Source: Ascarosepion bandense
Lineage: Eukaryota; Mollusca; Cephalopoda; Sepiida; Sepiidae
Length of the DNA stretch: 64,000 bases
Assembly: GCA_037127315.1 (NCBI GenBank)
Contig: JBBBDQ010001942.1
Location: 1-64,000 of the forward strand
Direction of reading: 5' to 3'
Below are positions 45,246-56,599 of this stretch, one piece after another (within the stretch, counting starts at the first letter, position 1; the number at the start of each line of letters is the position of its first letter). A program made the translations under genes and the position numbers. The notes beneath the pieces are model-generated. The model saw only the letters and a program-made list of their open reading frames with translations, made no database searches and was not told where the DNA came from.

Positions 45246-47204
45246 GATTACAAAGAACAAATAGGAAATGGAAATTCAAAATGGGACACACTTAAAGAAG
45301 TGCTAGTGACATGAGCAAACAGTGTGATCCCAGACAAAATCAGACGCAGAAGAAAAAAAGAAGTGGATGACTGAAGAGATTCTTGATATGATGCAAAGGA
45401 TATAAGGACCAAGTGCAGACAGGCTAAAGAGGAATAGCTCAACAGCAAATGTGCTGAAGTAGAGAGATTGAGCAAGACTAATAAAGGACAAATGCATAAA
45501 GAAATAAGGAAAGTGACAGGACAAAGAACATGCTCCTCAACAGGATGTATAAAATCCAAGGATGAAATGATCATATTGGAGAAAGAGGAAATACTCCAGC
45601 GATGGGAAGAATATATAAAAGATCTCTTCCATGACAAGAGAGATCAATTGACTGTAAACAAAGATGCTGATGAACTAAAATTCAAAGTGAAAGCTGCAAT
45701 GGCCAAACTGAATAGGAACCAAGCAGCTGGAACAGGTGGCATTGTAATAAAGATGTTGGCAGCCTTAGAAGACCTTTGAGAAAGTTACGGAAAGGATATA
45801 TGAAATCTACAACAGTGATGTAATACCAGATGACATAAGCAAATCAATTTTCATAGCTAAGAAGCCAGGTGCAACCAAATGCAAACTCAATTTGATTGTC
45901 CGAATCCTGATGAAAAGAGTGCAAAGCCAAATCAAATTGGAAATAGGTCAAAAACAGTGCAATTTTATCAAGGACACTGAAACAAGAAATGCAATATTTA
46001 TGCGTAGGATGCTATCAGAAAGAGTGATACAAATGAAAGAGGAAGTTTACCTGTATTTTGTGGACTATGCCAAGGCATTTGACAAAGTATGCCACAAGGA
46101 ATTGATAGAAATGATCAGCAACTGCGACATATTTGGCAAAGATATCATAGCAATCAAGAACCTCTACTAACAGAAAATCACCTGCATACAAACAGGAAAT
46201 AAATTCAGCAGATATACAATGATAGAAATGGACGTAAGACAAGAATGTTTCTTTTTACTGGATTTATTGAAATTGTACAGCGAGACTATTCTGAGGACCC
46301 TAGAAGTTATGCCTGGATTCATCATTGGTGGTCACAATCTGAACAAAATAAGATATACAGATGATACAGTACCAATAGCTGACATGGAAAGAAAACTAAA
46401 AGATCTCCTAAAAAGGTTGATGAAGAAAGTCAAAAAAAGGTCTACAAATAAACTACAAGAAAACTGAATGGATGGTCATCAGCAAATAGAGAAGCCCAAA
46501 ATGCCAAATACAGGTTGGGGATACTAAAATCAAGCAAGTACAAAAATTTAAGTACTTGGGAAGTATTCTAACAGAATGTGCAACACAGAAATTTGACAGC
46601 AAATTGGCATGTTCAAGGACACATTCCAGAAGCTAAGCAGAGTATTAAGACACAGGAAAATTTTGCTAGAAACAAAGAAGACTGTGTTGGATTCTTCAAT
46701 ATGGCAGTGAATGCTTGACAATATCATCAAAGATGAAGGAAAACTTAAAGCAACTGAAATGTGGTTCTACAGAAGGATGCTGGGGATATTATGGATCAAG
46801 CATGTGAGCAATGATGAGGTTTTAGAAAGAATGGAAACAAAAAGGAAATTAATACTGAGCATCAGGAAGAGACAGTTGAAATTCTTGGGACATTTGATGA
46901 GGAAGGAAGGCTTGGAGAATCTGATACAGGTCAGATAAAGAGAGACAGAGAAAAGCAGCAGATAACATATTTGAATAGCCTTAGCAGGTGGATGGCAGAG
47001 AGGGGTTTGGGTGGGGTGACAAGTGAAAGCATGCTAAGAGGAGACGTGGAAGGCCATGATCGCCTACATCATGAAGAGACATCACACATAAAAGAAGAAG
47101 ATACATCAATAAACCCCAAACAATTCAACAACTTAAGGATAACATCTCTGTGCGAGAATTCAAGAGCTGTAGTTAGATTTATTATCTGTTGTTATTTTGC
47201 ATGC

Positions 47205-48240
47205 TAAATCTAAAAGATATACCTGTGTAGCCAATTAGTATTTTATTGATTGATTCATTTTCTATGGCTTATCAACAGACAAATAATGTGCATATAAAGT
47301 GGGGGATCAATTCTATTCTACAATCAATATAGAAACTGAACACTCACTTTATAGCCCCAGTAGTTTCTATTCATTTATATTCCAGAGAATGTAAATCTAA
47401 AAGACATACCTGTGTAGCCAATTAGTATTTTATTGATTGATTCATTTTCTATGGCTTATCAACAGACAAATAATGTGTATATAAAGTGGGGGATCAATTC
47501 TATTCTACAATCAATATAAAAACTGAACACTCACTTTATAGCCCCAGTAGTTTCTATACATTTATATTCCAGAGAATATAAATCTAAAAGACATACCTGT
47601 GTAGCCAATCAGTATTTCATTGATTCACTTTCTATGGCTTAACCACATACAAGAAATGATGTCTATAAAGTGGGGGAATAATTCTATATTACAATCAATA
47701 TAAAAACTCACCCCTCACTTTACGATCCCAGTAGTTTTTATACATTTATATTCCAGAGGATGTAAATAAATCTGAAAGACATGCCTGTGGAGCTAATCAG
47801 TATTTCATTGATTGATTCATTCATTTTCTATGATTTATCAACAAGAAATTTTAATGTGTATATATATAGTGTGGGATCAATTCTATATTACAATCAATAT
47901 AAAAACTGATCACTCACTTTATAGCCACATTAGTTTCTATACATTTATATTCCAGAGGATGTAAATAAATCTAAAAGACATGCCTGTGTAGCTAATCAGT
48001 ATTTGATTGATTGATTGATTCATTTTCTGTCGCTTATCAAATGACAAGAAATTATGTGTATATAAAGTAGGGGATCAATTCTATATTACAGTCAATATGC
48101 AAACTGATCAGTCACTTTATGGCCACATTAGTTTCTATACATTTATATTCCAGAGGATATAAATAAATCTAAAAGACATGCCTGTGTAGCTAATCAGTAT
48201 TTGATTGATTCATTCATTCATTTTCTACAGCTTATAAACC
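47205..48240. repeat. Tandem repeat, ~185-200-bp unit, 5.3 copies
   Basis: ATCTRAAAGACATRCCTGTG starts units at about 47208, 47393, 47580, 47769, 47968 and 48167. Units share ATTGATTGATTCATTTTCT, TATAAAGTGGGGGATCAATT and TTCTATACATTTATATTCCA. Divergence is moderate and unit length increases rightward. It begins about 100 bp after the LINE 3' end. Confidence 0.92.
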
Positions 48241-48289
48241 TTTGCAGGTTATTTAAAGTCAGAAAATATTTTAGTTTGTAAGAATTGTT

Positions 48290-48430
48290 TTTGAGGTGAT
48301 AATAATTTATTGATACATGTCTTACTAATGAATCCATAACTAGGAGGAGAAGGGGTAAATTCATGCCGTTCCCAAGGGTATTTGCATGTAAGTGGATATA
48401 ACAAACCTAATGGGACTGGCCCTCCTGATG
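48290..48430 (-). repeat. Diverged SINE family 1 fragment
   Basis: Minus strand: CTTACATGCAAATACCCTTG and GGATTCATTAGTAAGACATG. Related to 5150-5290. Confidence 0.5.
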
Positions 48431-48449
48431 GTAAGAGAGGAAAGATGTG

Positions 48450-48610
48450 CATAACCTACTTAAGAAGCTTGTTTGAATGAATGGCAGAACATGTTTTAGG
48501 AGAGATCACAGTAAGACAAAATTTAATAAGAACTACAATGGACAAGAAATTGTGGAGAGCCTTGACTGTCAATGACCTGAAGGGACATGGTGTATAGAAG
48601 AACTAAGAAA
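48450..48610 (+). pseudogene. RTE-like LINE 3' end
   Basis: GTGGAGAGCCTTGACTGTCA and TGACCTGAAGGGACATGG match the terminal words of the family. It ends at AGAAGAACTAAGAAAGAGG. Confidence 0.65.
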
Positions 48611-49885
48611 GAGGAATACACTTGATGTTTACATTTGGCCTTTTTTTGCTAAGCAATTCTCACCATAATTATGCTTTCAGAAAGAAAAAAATGATCAACC
48701 TCAGATCGCAGTTTTAGTTCTAATACAAAGAACAGACCTTTAATGAATATTCAGATTTTCTTGCCAAATTTGGCTCACAATCTCCTTATTAATGAAGAAA
48801 ATTTCTACAATCATTCTAATGCTGGTTTATTGATTTTTTAAAAAGATTTGTTTGATATTTGTTTGATTAAAATATGCTCATCAATTCTTGACCTCCACAA
48901 TATTCATGATTTTTTATGTCCAATGATCACCACAAAATCTCCTGGAACACTTAAACAAATGCACATGTGAAATACTTTCTTTCCCATAAATTTAACTTAA
49001 CATACAAAAAATTGAAAGAAAAATCACCAGCCATTTTGTTTAATTTCAACAAAAAATTTCAAATTAACATATTACTCAGTTTTTGAACAGACAATCTTTA
49101 AGACATGTCAGAAAATCGTTTCTGTTTCAAGTGATGCATAATAATGAACTAAAGATGTGAGTTGACTAAACAATTTTAGATTGTTTATGCTGATTTGTTA
49201 ATTTATATAAAAATAGTTTATGGTAATAATGAGCTGGTTACTAAAATTTATTTATCAAAATAAAGCATAAGTATTTTTATATAACAATTTTCTACTCATA
49301 ACAAAAGAGATAGACAGCATTATGTAAAGTTTCAAATAGCAAGGAAACAGTGAATCTGTTAATAAATGTAATTTTAATTATCAAAATAAAGTATGCTGAT
49401 TTCAATCTATAGAAATGATAGCAAAAAACTTTTCCTTTATCTGTTATATGCAGAAGCACACAAATGTACAATGGGATTTTTTCCTAGCAAATAAAATAGG
49501 CCATTTCATGATTTCATCTGACTTAGTGCTGATCTCTGTCATGTCTTGCAGTCAGAAAACTGCATTCACTTGTCTGAACTTGCTCTTGTGCATCAACCCC
49601 AATTCTTGAACTTTTACTTTATAAGTGTTGCTTTGCCTTATTGATGTTAATTTGTCTTGCATATACAGTTTGCTTGTTTTATATTCTTTTTTTTTTCCTG
49701 TTTGTTTCTTTTCTTTCTCTTGTTATTGCTTCTTGCAAACTTTGTTAATTCTGATTGTTGGACAGTTCCGTTAGTTAATTCTGCATTTGACCAAGGCTAC
49801 ACGCTCCACAAAGTATGAGAATATTTATAAAGTAATTTATAATCTCATGAAAAGACATGTTTTTATATAAGAGTTTAAATATCCA
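48611..49885. other. AT-rich spacer, nothing recognised
   Basis: Largest repeat-free stretch seen. No exon-like frame above 65 codons with recognisable content and no RNA gene. Confidence 0.4.
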
Positions 49886-49887
49886 AA

Positions 49888-50065
49888 GGAGATGTGAATC
49901 TGTCTATATTTCTGAGATGGGGTAATATGTACACTATTTACATTATTCGGACTATTGTCCTCATCTTTTTTTCCATTTGTATGACATTTCAGCCATTGTA
50001 TACTCCAGCCTTCTTCAGGTGCTAGGAATTTTGAACCAAACCCTTTATTACAATCACTGGAGATC
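49888..50065 (-). repeat. SINE-like family 2, 3' part, with intact hammerhead-like core
   Basis: Minus strand: TTCCTAGCACCTGAAGA, a hairpin loop region, GGCTGAAATGTC, AAAGATGAGGACAATAGTCC and CCATCTCAGAAATATAGACA. CTGAAGA is at 50018-50012 and GAAA at 49990-49987. Truncated in mid-body. Confidence 0.7.
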
Positions 50066-50289
50066 AGGGTAACATCTAATGTATTCAACTGTTCCTCGTT
50101 CACTGCATAAATGGGAGAAGCTTCTAGCGACCTGGACATTCATCCTCTTTCTTGTCCTGTAAAAGGTGAGTTGTCATTTTATGTTGTGATGCTTGAGTTT
50201 TGTTTTTATTTTTATGTTGTCTTTTTTTTTTCATACAAAATTAATGAGTTAGATTTGAATTTCAAATTTAGAATTTGTTTTGTTTACAA

Positions 50290-50830
50290 CAACTTCACTA
50301 AATTAAACAGAATAACTTTTCATTCATAGTAGTGGAGTTCTAATCTATTCCTCTTTTCTATTCTCAAGCTGTTGGAGCACAAGAAAGGTTAATTTCGAAA
50401 CAAAATCAAATGTCTGTTTCTATCTATCTGGTTGTTTTATTTTGTTTTTCTTTCAAACTGGTCTCTGTATGTGTCCTTAAAAAGCTAAATGAAAAAGAAA
50501 ATGCAGAGGAAAAAGTGCTGAAGATAAAAATCTTATCAAAATCAATGTTGCTATATCTATGGAAAATGTTCATATGAACAAAATCCTTAGTCCTACAGGT
50601 TCTAATATTCACTGGTAAGACCCACCACATCAATACTAGCAGAACAATGTGATTTGTCTGATCTGATTTCTGTATGTGTCCTTAAAAAGCTAAATGAATA
50701 AGAAATCGCAGAAGGAAAAGTGCTGAAGATCAAATCTTATCAAAATCAGAGACTGATCATTTTCATAATTTTTGAAGCTTATAAAAGTGGAGGGGGCCAA
50801 CCAAGAGACCAGCCAAAATTCCTGTAATAT
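50290..50830 (+). repeat. Unclassified repeat R3, plus copy 1
   Basis: Nearly base-for-base the reverse complement of 36340-36910, including the doubled TGTCCTTAAAAAGC block. Ends in (TA)n at 50826-50847. Confidence 0.8.
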
Positions 50831-50919
50831 ATATATATATATATATCAGCAGACAGATCTGTTTCGCTGTATCACAGCTTATCAGTACAGTTAGACATCC
50901 GGTTGCTTCTAGCAGTAGT

Positions 50920-51380
50920 AATTGTGGAACTCTGAAAACTGTGGAGACAGTTAGGGGTTGAGATTTTTCTGAGGAAGAAGTGTGGGGAAAACCTCAAGCA
51001 ATATCTTCATTTTCATACTACTTCACTAAATTAAATGGAATAACTTTTCATTCATAAGTAGTGGAGTTCTAATCTATTCTTGTCCTCTTTTCTATTCTCA
51101 AGTTGTTGGAACACAAGAGAGGTTAATTTCAAAACAAAATCAAATGTCTGTTTCTATCTATCTGGTTGTTTTATTTTGTTTTTCTTTCAAACTGGTCTCT
51201 GTATGTGTCCTTAAAAAGCTAAATGAAAAAGAAAAAAGCAGAGGAAAAAAGTGCTGAAGATCAAAATCTTATCAAAATCAAAGACTGATCAGTTTCATAA
51301 TTTTTGAAGCTTATAAAAGTGAGGGGGCGCTAATCAAGGAGCCAGCCAAAATTCTGGGGAGGTCCTTGGCCCTTTGTGGT
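50920..51380 (+). repeat. Unclassified repeat R3, plus copy 2
   Basis: Extends further 5' than copy 1 (GAGATTTTTCTGAGGAAGAA) and lacks the doubled block. A further piece with TCCATGGAAAATGTTCATAT and AGTCCTACAGGTTCTAACAT lies at 51690-51765. Confidence 0.8.
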
Positions 51381-51799
51381 ACCCTTGTAGAATTGCCACT
51401 ATTCAAGTGGAAGTAGTACATATAATCCATCACTAAATATCCTGGCAAAAAAAATGTTTACCTGTACCATTTCTGTTAGTACCACCTGGTATCTTATACT
51501 AATACATGAGACAGATCAGGCCAAAAATGGGGGACTACTTCCATATATGGGCAGATAAAGCTCAGTCTTTTCTTTCCACTCTCAACAGGGTCCAAGAGCA
51601 TTTCCACATTCTTGTGGCTGCCAAATTACTTTCCAACTGCAACCACTTTCTCACACATGAAATGTCCCAAATGTCTCAGTGCTCTGTCGCTATATCCATG
51701 GAAAATGTTCATATAAACAAAATCTTTAGTCCTACAGGTTCTAACATTCACTGCTAAGACCCACGATGTGACACACATTGTCAAGAACCACCCTCATTC

Positions 51800-52025
51800 C
51801 TGTTCTATTCCACTGGTGAGATCTAAGTTCCACTTGAGCAGCTCCTTCCCACAAATCACCATTTTGTGCAATTGACTCCCAAGATGATATTTCTCCAATC
51901 ACTACAATATTCACCTGTTCAAGTCTCCCAACATATACTGATAAATGGTGCCACTTACTCTGTAATCCTCTACCTTGAGTGGCACTGTACAGGGGAACAT
52001 TACTGCAAAAAAGAAAAAATAATCG
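51800..52025 (+). pseudogene. CR1-like LINE 3' end, dispersed relative of the 388-bp satellite
   Basis: ATTTCTCCAATCACTACAAT, CCTGTTCAAGTCTCC and GTAATCCTCTACCTTGAGTG align with the minus strand of the 388-bp unit (ATGTCTCCAATCACTACATT, CCTGCTCAAGTCT, GTAACCCTCTACCCTCCAGT). Both end in an A-rich run. This supports a LINE origin for the satellite unit. Confidence 0.65.
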
Positions 52026-52394
52026 ATTGAACACTCAGCTCAACACTGTTTCATGCTTTAATGTATTCTTCACAGCTGAAGATATTGTTCAAGCATGAAA
52101 CAAACTCTCATTGCCCTTTGTGTCCAATCATATATACAAGGATTCATCGATGAGTCCATAGTTTGACAAGAGGCTATTTTTTGAATTTTACAAGTACATT
52201 GATAACAAAAGAGATTATTATAATATTGATATTGCTATATATGGACATAAGTATATCAACAAATACACAGTCTCGTACTGAAGCAACATTATTTACATTC
52301 TGTGACTTTTGAAGAACAAGGAACTAATTCTTTGAAATTGTTATTGTGGCATAATATTCTGCTGATTCATTCTGATTTCAGTTTGAGAATAATC

Positions 52395-53335
52395 ATGATC
52401 ATACCTACATTTTGGTTGCTCCATTCTACAGTCTTCTTTTATTTTGAGAAGAATGATGATGACATTTTGGTTGCTCTATTCTACAGCCTTCTTTTATTTT
52501 GAGAAGAATCATGATGACATTTGTCTGCTCAATTCTACAGCCTTCTTTAATTTTGAGAAGAATGATGATGACATGTTGGTTGCTCCATTCTACAGTCTTC
52601 ACAATGACTTTTTGGCTGCTTCATTCTACAGCCTTCTTCCATTGTCAGAAGACTCATGATGACATTTTGGCTGCTTCATTCTACAGCCTTCTTCCATTGT
52701 CAGAAGACTCATGATGACATTTTGGTTGTTCCATTCTACAGTCTTCTTTTATTTTGAGAAGAATGATGATGACATTTTGGTTGTTCCATTCTACAGTCTT
52801 CTTTTATTTTGAGAAGAATGATGATGACATTTTGGTTTCTCTATTCTACAGCCTTCTTTTATTTTGGGGAGACTCATGATGACCTTTTGGCTGCTCCATT
52901 CTACAGTCTTCTTTAATTTTGAGAAGAATCATGATGACATTTTGGTTGCTCTATTCTACAGTCTTCTTTAATTTTGAGAAGAATGATGATGACATGTTGG
53001 TTGCTCCATTCTACAGTCTTCACAATGACATTTTAGCTGCTTCATTATACAGCCTTCTTCCATTGTCAGAAGACTCATGATGACATTTTGGTTGCGCCAT
53101 TCTACAGTCTTCACAATGACATTTTGGCTGCTTCATTCTACAGCCTTCTTCCATTGTCAGAAGACTCATGATGACATTTTGGTGGCTCCATTCTATAGCC
53201 TTCTTTCATTTTGAGAAGAATCATTATCACATTTTGGCTGCTCTATTATACAGCCTTCTTTATTTTGGGAAGACTCATGATGACCTTTTGGCTGCTCCAT
53301 TCTACCGCCTTCTTTTATTTTAAGAAGAATCATTC
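52395..53335. repeat. 55-bp minisatellite, about 17 units, with short variants
   Basis: The unit includes TTGCTCCATTCTACAGTCTT, TTATTTTGAGAAGAATGATG and ATGACATTTTGG. Several units are shortened to CTTCACAATGACATTTTGG. The plus-strand frames across it (66-76 codons) are repeat readings. Confidence 0.92.
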
Positions 53336-53488
53336 TAAAGTTGATCAGAATTGTAATGTAATTCTTTTTTTTTATTTCTTAATTTTTTTTCTTCTTTTTT
53401 TCTTTATTAACCCTGTTTTTTGCTCTCCACTTCTCAAATAAAAAAAAAAATTCCTTCAATGTTTTCTTTTTTGGTATGGATTATATCC

Positions 53489-53743
53489 TCAAGAAGGCAT
53501 TTCAAAATTACAGAAAGGAAATTTCTTGTAATATTCTTGCCCTCCAAACTTTTCAATCTCTTTTTGGTTCAGTTCAATTATTTTATATTTGCTCTCAGTC
53601 ACAGAAAACTTACTTGTGATACTGCAGGCATTGGCATCACATCTGGAACCTTTAAAATATAAGAACTCAGATGTGTTCCAGGTAAAATATATATATAAAA
53701 GATCTAAGGATTTTAATCTATCAGCACACTTCTTCAGTTCCAC
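53489..53743 (-). other. Unassigned 84-codon open frame, possible exon
   Basis: The minus-strand frame has non-repetitive content with two cysteines in FKGSRCDANACSITSKFSVT and a charged stretch KIIELNQKEIEKFGG. A T-rich tract ending TTTTAAAG and a CACAAGTAAGTT word could be splice sites around a short exon. No protein family is recognised, so the call is open. Confidence 0.2.
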
Positions 53744-54074
53744 ATGTTTGCAATATTGAGTGGCGCTATAATCAATATACTTGAGAAGAGTCTCATGTTT
53801 CAGTTTCCTCTAGAATTTGAAAATTATACATCAAGGAACATAGTTGAATTTTTCTATTTCTTTTGTATGTATGTCTAAGTACAAAGGATATAGAAAATTT
53901 CTTATTATCTGATGAAACAACTAAGCATCAGGATTTTAGTTTTCATATTTTTTGTAGTAGAATTAAGAAAAGAATGACATATCTCAGTCCAAGCTTTATA
54001 TGCATAATAGTAGTTTTCTTGCATATTTTTTGTTTCCAGGTATATGAATCTATCTTACATATTTATAAATCTAC

Positions 54075-54225
54075 CAATTATTTGTGCATTCAGTATTGCT
54101 GCTGCATATGGTCTGGTGTTTCTGCTACATATTTAGAGATTCTAGATAAAATACAAATAAGAATCTGCAATGTTATCCTGACCTGGCATCTCTTCTGTAG
54201 TCATTTCCCCACTACTGTGGCATAA
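54075..54225 (+). pseudogene. Jockey/Nimb-like LINE tail fragment
   Basis: Reads CIQYCCCIWSGVSATYLEIL and DKIQIRICNV, matching CIEYCC...LRVLDRIQHRICNVI in the copy at 55932. Sequence before it in the same frame (53863-54075) is not LINE-like. Confidence 0.7.
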
Positions 54226-54245
54226 ATTCTCTATACATTTTTTAA

Positions 54246-54980
54246 TATATTACCTTGAATGGCTGATGTAATTGACAGATACATACGGTCGTAAATAAGG
54301 TCAACAAAAATGACAACCAGCTTGAAAGGTGATGACCTAGCAAGGATTTTGTTGACAGCTACATCTGGCCATAGATAACAAGGTCAACAAAAAGTACAAC
54401 CAGCTTGAAATGTGATGGCCGAGCAAAGATGAAGTTGACAGATACATCCGGACTTAGATAAAAGTCAACAAAGGACAAGGATGAGGTTAACAGATACATC
54501 CAGCCTTAAATAAAAGTCAACAAAGGACAAGGATGTGGTTGACAGAGACATCCGTCCTTAGATAAAAGTCAACAAAGGACAAGGATGAGGTTAACAGATA
54601 CATCCGGTTTTAAATAAAAGTCAATAAAGGACAAGGATGAGGTTAACAGATACATCCGGCCTTAGATAAAAGTCAACAAAGGACAAGGATGAGGTTAACA
54701 GATACATCCGGCCTTAGATAAAAGTCAACAAACGACAAGGATGAGGTTGACAGGTACATCCGGCCTTAGATAAAAGTTAACAAAGGACAAGGATGTGGCT
54801 GACATATACATCCAGCCTTAGATAAAAGTCAACAAAGGACAAGGATGTGGTTGATATATACATCCAGCCATAGATGATGCCAACAAAGTGCAATGAAAGA
54901 AACAAGCATTGCATAGGCATAGGAGTTTTAAGATGATATAAAAGTCTAGTATTTTTAGCTGAAGATACAGAGACTAACAA
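54246..54980 (+). repeat. LTR-like repeat with expanded 52-bp minisatellite and TATA box
   Basis: It starts AATATATTACCTTGAATGGC, like 8550. ACATCC-led 52-bp units begin at 54444, 54495, 54548, 54600, 54652, 54704, 54756, 54808 and 54860, with longer precursors at 54283 and 54360. It ends with GATGATATAAAAGTCTAG, a TATA box shared in position with 8985. The LTR copies at 8.5-9.2 kb have only one or two such units, so the array grew inside this copy. Confidence 0.75.
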
Positions 54981-54989
54981 CTACAGACA

Positions 54990-55240
54990 AAAATTCTCCA
55001 ACATTTAGATAATTTTTTATGAAATTGGTTCTAAGCTTTCGGCTCACATGAGCCATCTTCAGAGAGGTTATTAAGACGGTAACACAATAACATCCACCAT
55101 CAGCGACGATTTTATTTTTATTTAAAATAACAAATGCAGTTTGCAAATTTGCAATGCAAATGAAAATGGCTCATGTGAGCCGAAAGTTTAGAACCAATTT
55201 AATAAAAAATTATCCAAATGTTGGTAAATTCTCGTCTTCA
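54990..55240. repeat. Inverted repeat with ~65-bp arms carrying hammerhead-like hairpins
   Basis: The left arm (54990-55056) and right arm (55164-55235) are near-complements: AACATTTAGATAATTTTTTA, TTGGTTCTAAGCTTTCGGCT, CACATGAGCC. The spacer is ~105 bp. The right arm doubles as the start of a PLE reading frame. Terminal inverted structures of this sort are known for Penelope-like elements. Confidence 0.75.
55028..55066 (-). ncRNA. Hammerhead-ribozyme-like motif
   Basis: Minus strand: CTGAAGA (55062-55056), one extra base, a perfect hairpin GGCTC ATGT GAGCC, GAAA (55040-55037), then AGCT and T (stem III palindrome and cleavage position). Stem I can form 3 bp (TCT with AGA). The extra base between the core and stem II departs from the canonical fold, so activity is uncertain. 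Confidence 0.45.
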
Positions 55241-55342
55241 TTTTCAACTGAAATTAAAGCCAAAATACGATGTTTAGAACAGCTCATGATTAAACATAAT
55301 AGACATTCATTGTCTCCTATATTTAACAGTATATGTTTAGAA

Positions 55343-55350
<8 letters not shown>
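55154..55350 (+). pseudogene. Penelope-like element N-terminal coding fragment
   Basis: The frame reads HVSRKFRTNLIKNY, then KAKIRCLEQLMIKHNRHSLS and PIFNSICLE before running into (TA)n. It is homologous to 61078-61250 (YVSRKLRP, LIRSYERILHKINRQNLSIL, FNETC). I take it as the N-terminal region of a PLE protein from its place next to hammerhead-like and GIY-YIG fragments; the reverse transcriptase itself is absent. Confidence 0.5.
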
Positions 55351-55389
<39 letters not shown>

Positions 55390-55930
55390 GTATATATAAT
55401 ACATGCTATATATATATATATATACATATATATAAAGATGCAAGCTGAAGCTGAAGATATATACAATAAAGATGGAAGCTGAAGATGGTTCACCTGAAAT
55501 AGGCCCACACTTCCACTTAACCATGGAATAATGTGTCTGTCTTAATTTTTACCAGTATTTGTTCTATATGTATTTATATATATATATATTTAGAACTCTC
55601 CTAGAGAGTTATCCTACCACTTTATGTACCGGATACTTCTTTGGATTCTTCTATATCTACACTGCATATTTGTATATATATATATATATATATAGTTAGT
55701 TTTTGGTCATAATTAAATTAGACCAGTACACAGTTGTATTAAAAAGTGTTCAATGCAATTATATTGCAGAACTTTTGAATATTTTTCATTTGGAAACAAG
55801 TTATTTTTGCAACCTAACTTTCAATCTTTCTGTGTCTTCAGGCAATTTAAAATAACTGATTTGATTGCTTTTCAAATGGTAAAATCAGTTATATCATTTC
55901 CATATTAAAATTGGAAAGACCCTAATATAA
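55351..55930 (+). repeat. (TA)n tracts and PLE-associated untranslated sequence
   Basis: (TA)n at 55350-55435, 55570-55590 and 55672-55693. 55695-55800 (GGTCATAATTAAATTAGACC, TTTCATTTGGAAAC) matches the reverse complement of 60490-60600, next to a PLE endonuclease fragment. Confidence 0.6.
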
Positions 55931-55931
55931 C

Positions 55932-56590
55932 TTGGAGCATAGTAAAAATAGCCAAACAATATGCTTGTGTATTGAATACTGCTGCCACATCTTGTCGAGT
56001 GCCTCTGCTATTCACCTCAGGGTTCTTGACAGAATCCAACATAGAATTTGTAATGTGATAGATACCGACTTGGCAGCTTGGCTGCAGTCACTATCTCACT
56101 GGCATGATGTGGCTTCCCTGTGCCTCTTCTATAAATACTTTCATGGCTTCTACTTTAATGAATTCAGATCACTGGTGCCTCCTAGATATGAATTTACATG
56201 AGCTACTAGATTAGCAACTAGGTCTCACCCTTTTACAGTGAAACCAATAAAATGTAATTGCAATTTCTACTCTAACAGCTTCTTTTATTGCACCTCCCAC
56301 ATGTGGAATTACCTTCCATATACTTGCTTCCCAGACAGCTACAATCTCCAAGAATTTAAATGTAAGGTCAATAGGCATCTCCTATCTCACTAACTCACAT
56401 ACATTCTCACGAGCTCTTTTTTCATCTACTACACTCCCATCCTCGGTATTCTCATCTGTCTATTATCCTCCTCCTGACTTTTCCTTTAACTAACCCCTCT
56501 TTTTCATCACTTTCCCCTATGTAATCCCCTGAGCAACAGTGGCAGTGGAATGCCTTGCTTGGGGTGAGATGATTTAAATAAATAAAAAAA
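55932..56590 (+). pseudogene. Jockey/Nimb-like LINE C-terminal end, best copy
   Basis: The open part (55932-56201) reads CIEYCCHILSSASAIHLRVL, DRIQHRICNVIDTDLAAWLQ, then SLSHWHDVASLCLFYKYFHG and SLVPPRYEFT. After a stop it continues ATRLATRSHPFTVKPIKCN, NSFFYCTSHMWNYLP, SYNLQEFKCKVNRHLLSH, then a stop, a C/T-rich untranslated region and the tail CCCCTGAGCAACAGTGGCAG, CCTTGCTTGGGGTGAGATGA and A-rich. This is the thumb/C-terminal region after the reverse-transcriptase palm. It serves here as reference for the other fragments of this family. The 5' part is missing and one stop interrupts it. Confidence 0.85.
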
Positions 56591-56599
56591 TACAATGGT

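Larger units (their letters stand above)
43967..47110 (+). pseudogene. Longest RTE/BovB-like LINE copy: endonuclease, reverse transcriptase and 3' end
   Basis: This non-LTR retroelement would nick target DNA and reverse-transcribe its own RNA. The APE-type endonuclease (43975-45000) has VVYAPT, the metal-binding GDLNAKVG and NQIDY; its SDH motif reads GRNH, so catalysis is lost. A Helitron (44355-44877) and a LINE tail (about 45085-45245) interrupt it. The linker and reverse-transcriptase region (45260-46480) has KEEILQRWEEYIKDLFHD, AKLNRNQAAG, FVDYAKAFDKVCHKELIEM, and the active site as YTDD in NKIRYTDDTV. The C-terminal part (46540-47110) includes MWFYRRMLGI and RKRQLKFLGHLMRKEGLENL, ending at TGAAGAGACATC and an AAG-rich end. 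The 5' end is replaced by the SINE foldback. Many stops and frameshifts mark it as dead. Confidence 0.88.

Noticed and set aside
55440..55500. Another hammerhead-like motif (CTGAAGATGGTTCACC, then TGAAAT)
   Set aside because: The hairpin would have a two-base loop and nothing fits stem III, so it looks like chance or a remote remnant.
55350..55524. Tyrosine/isoleucine-repeat peptides
   Set aside because: These are translations of (TA)n microsatellites.
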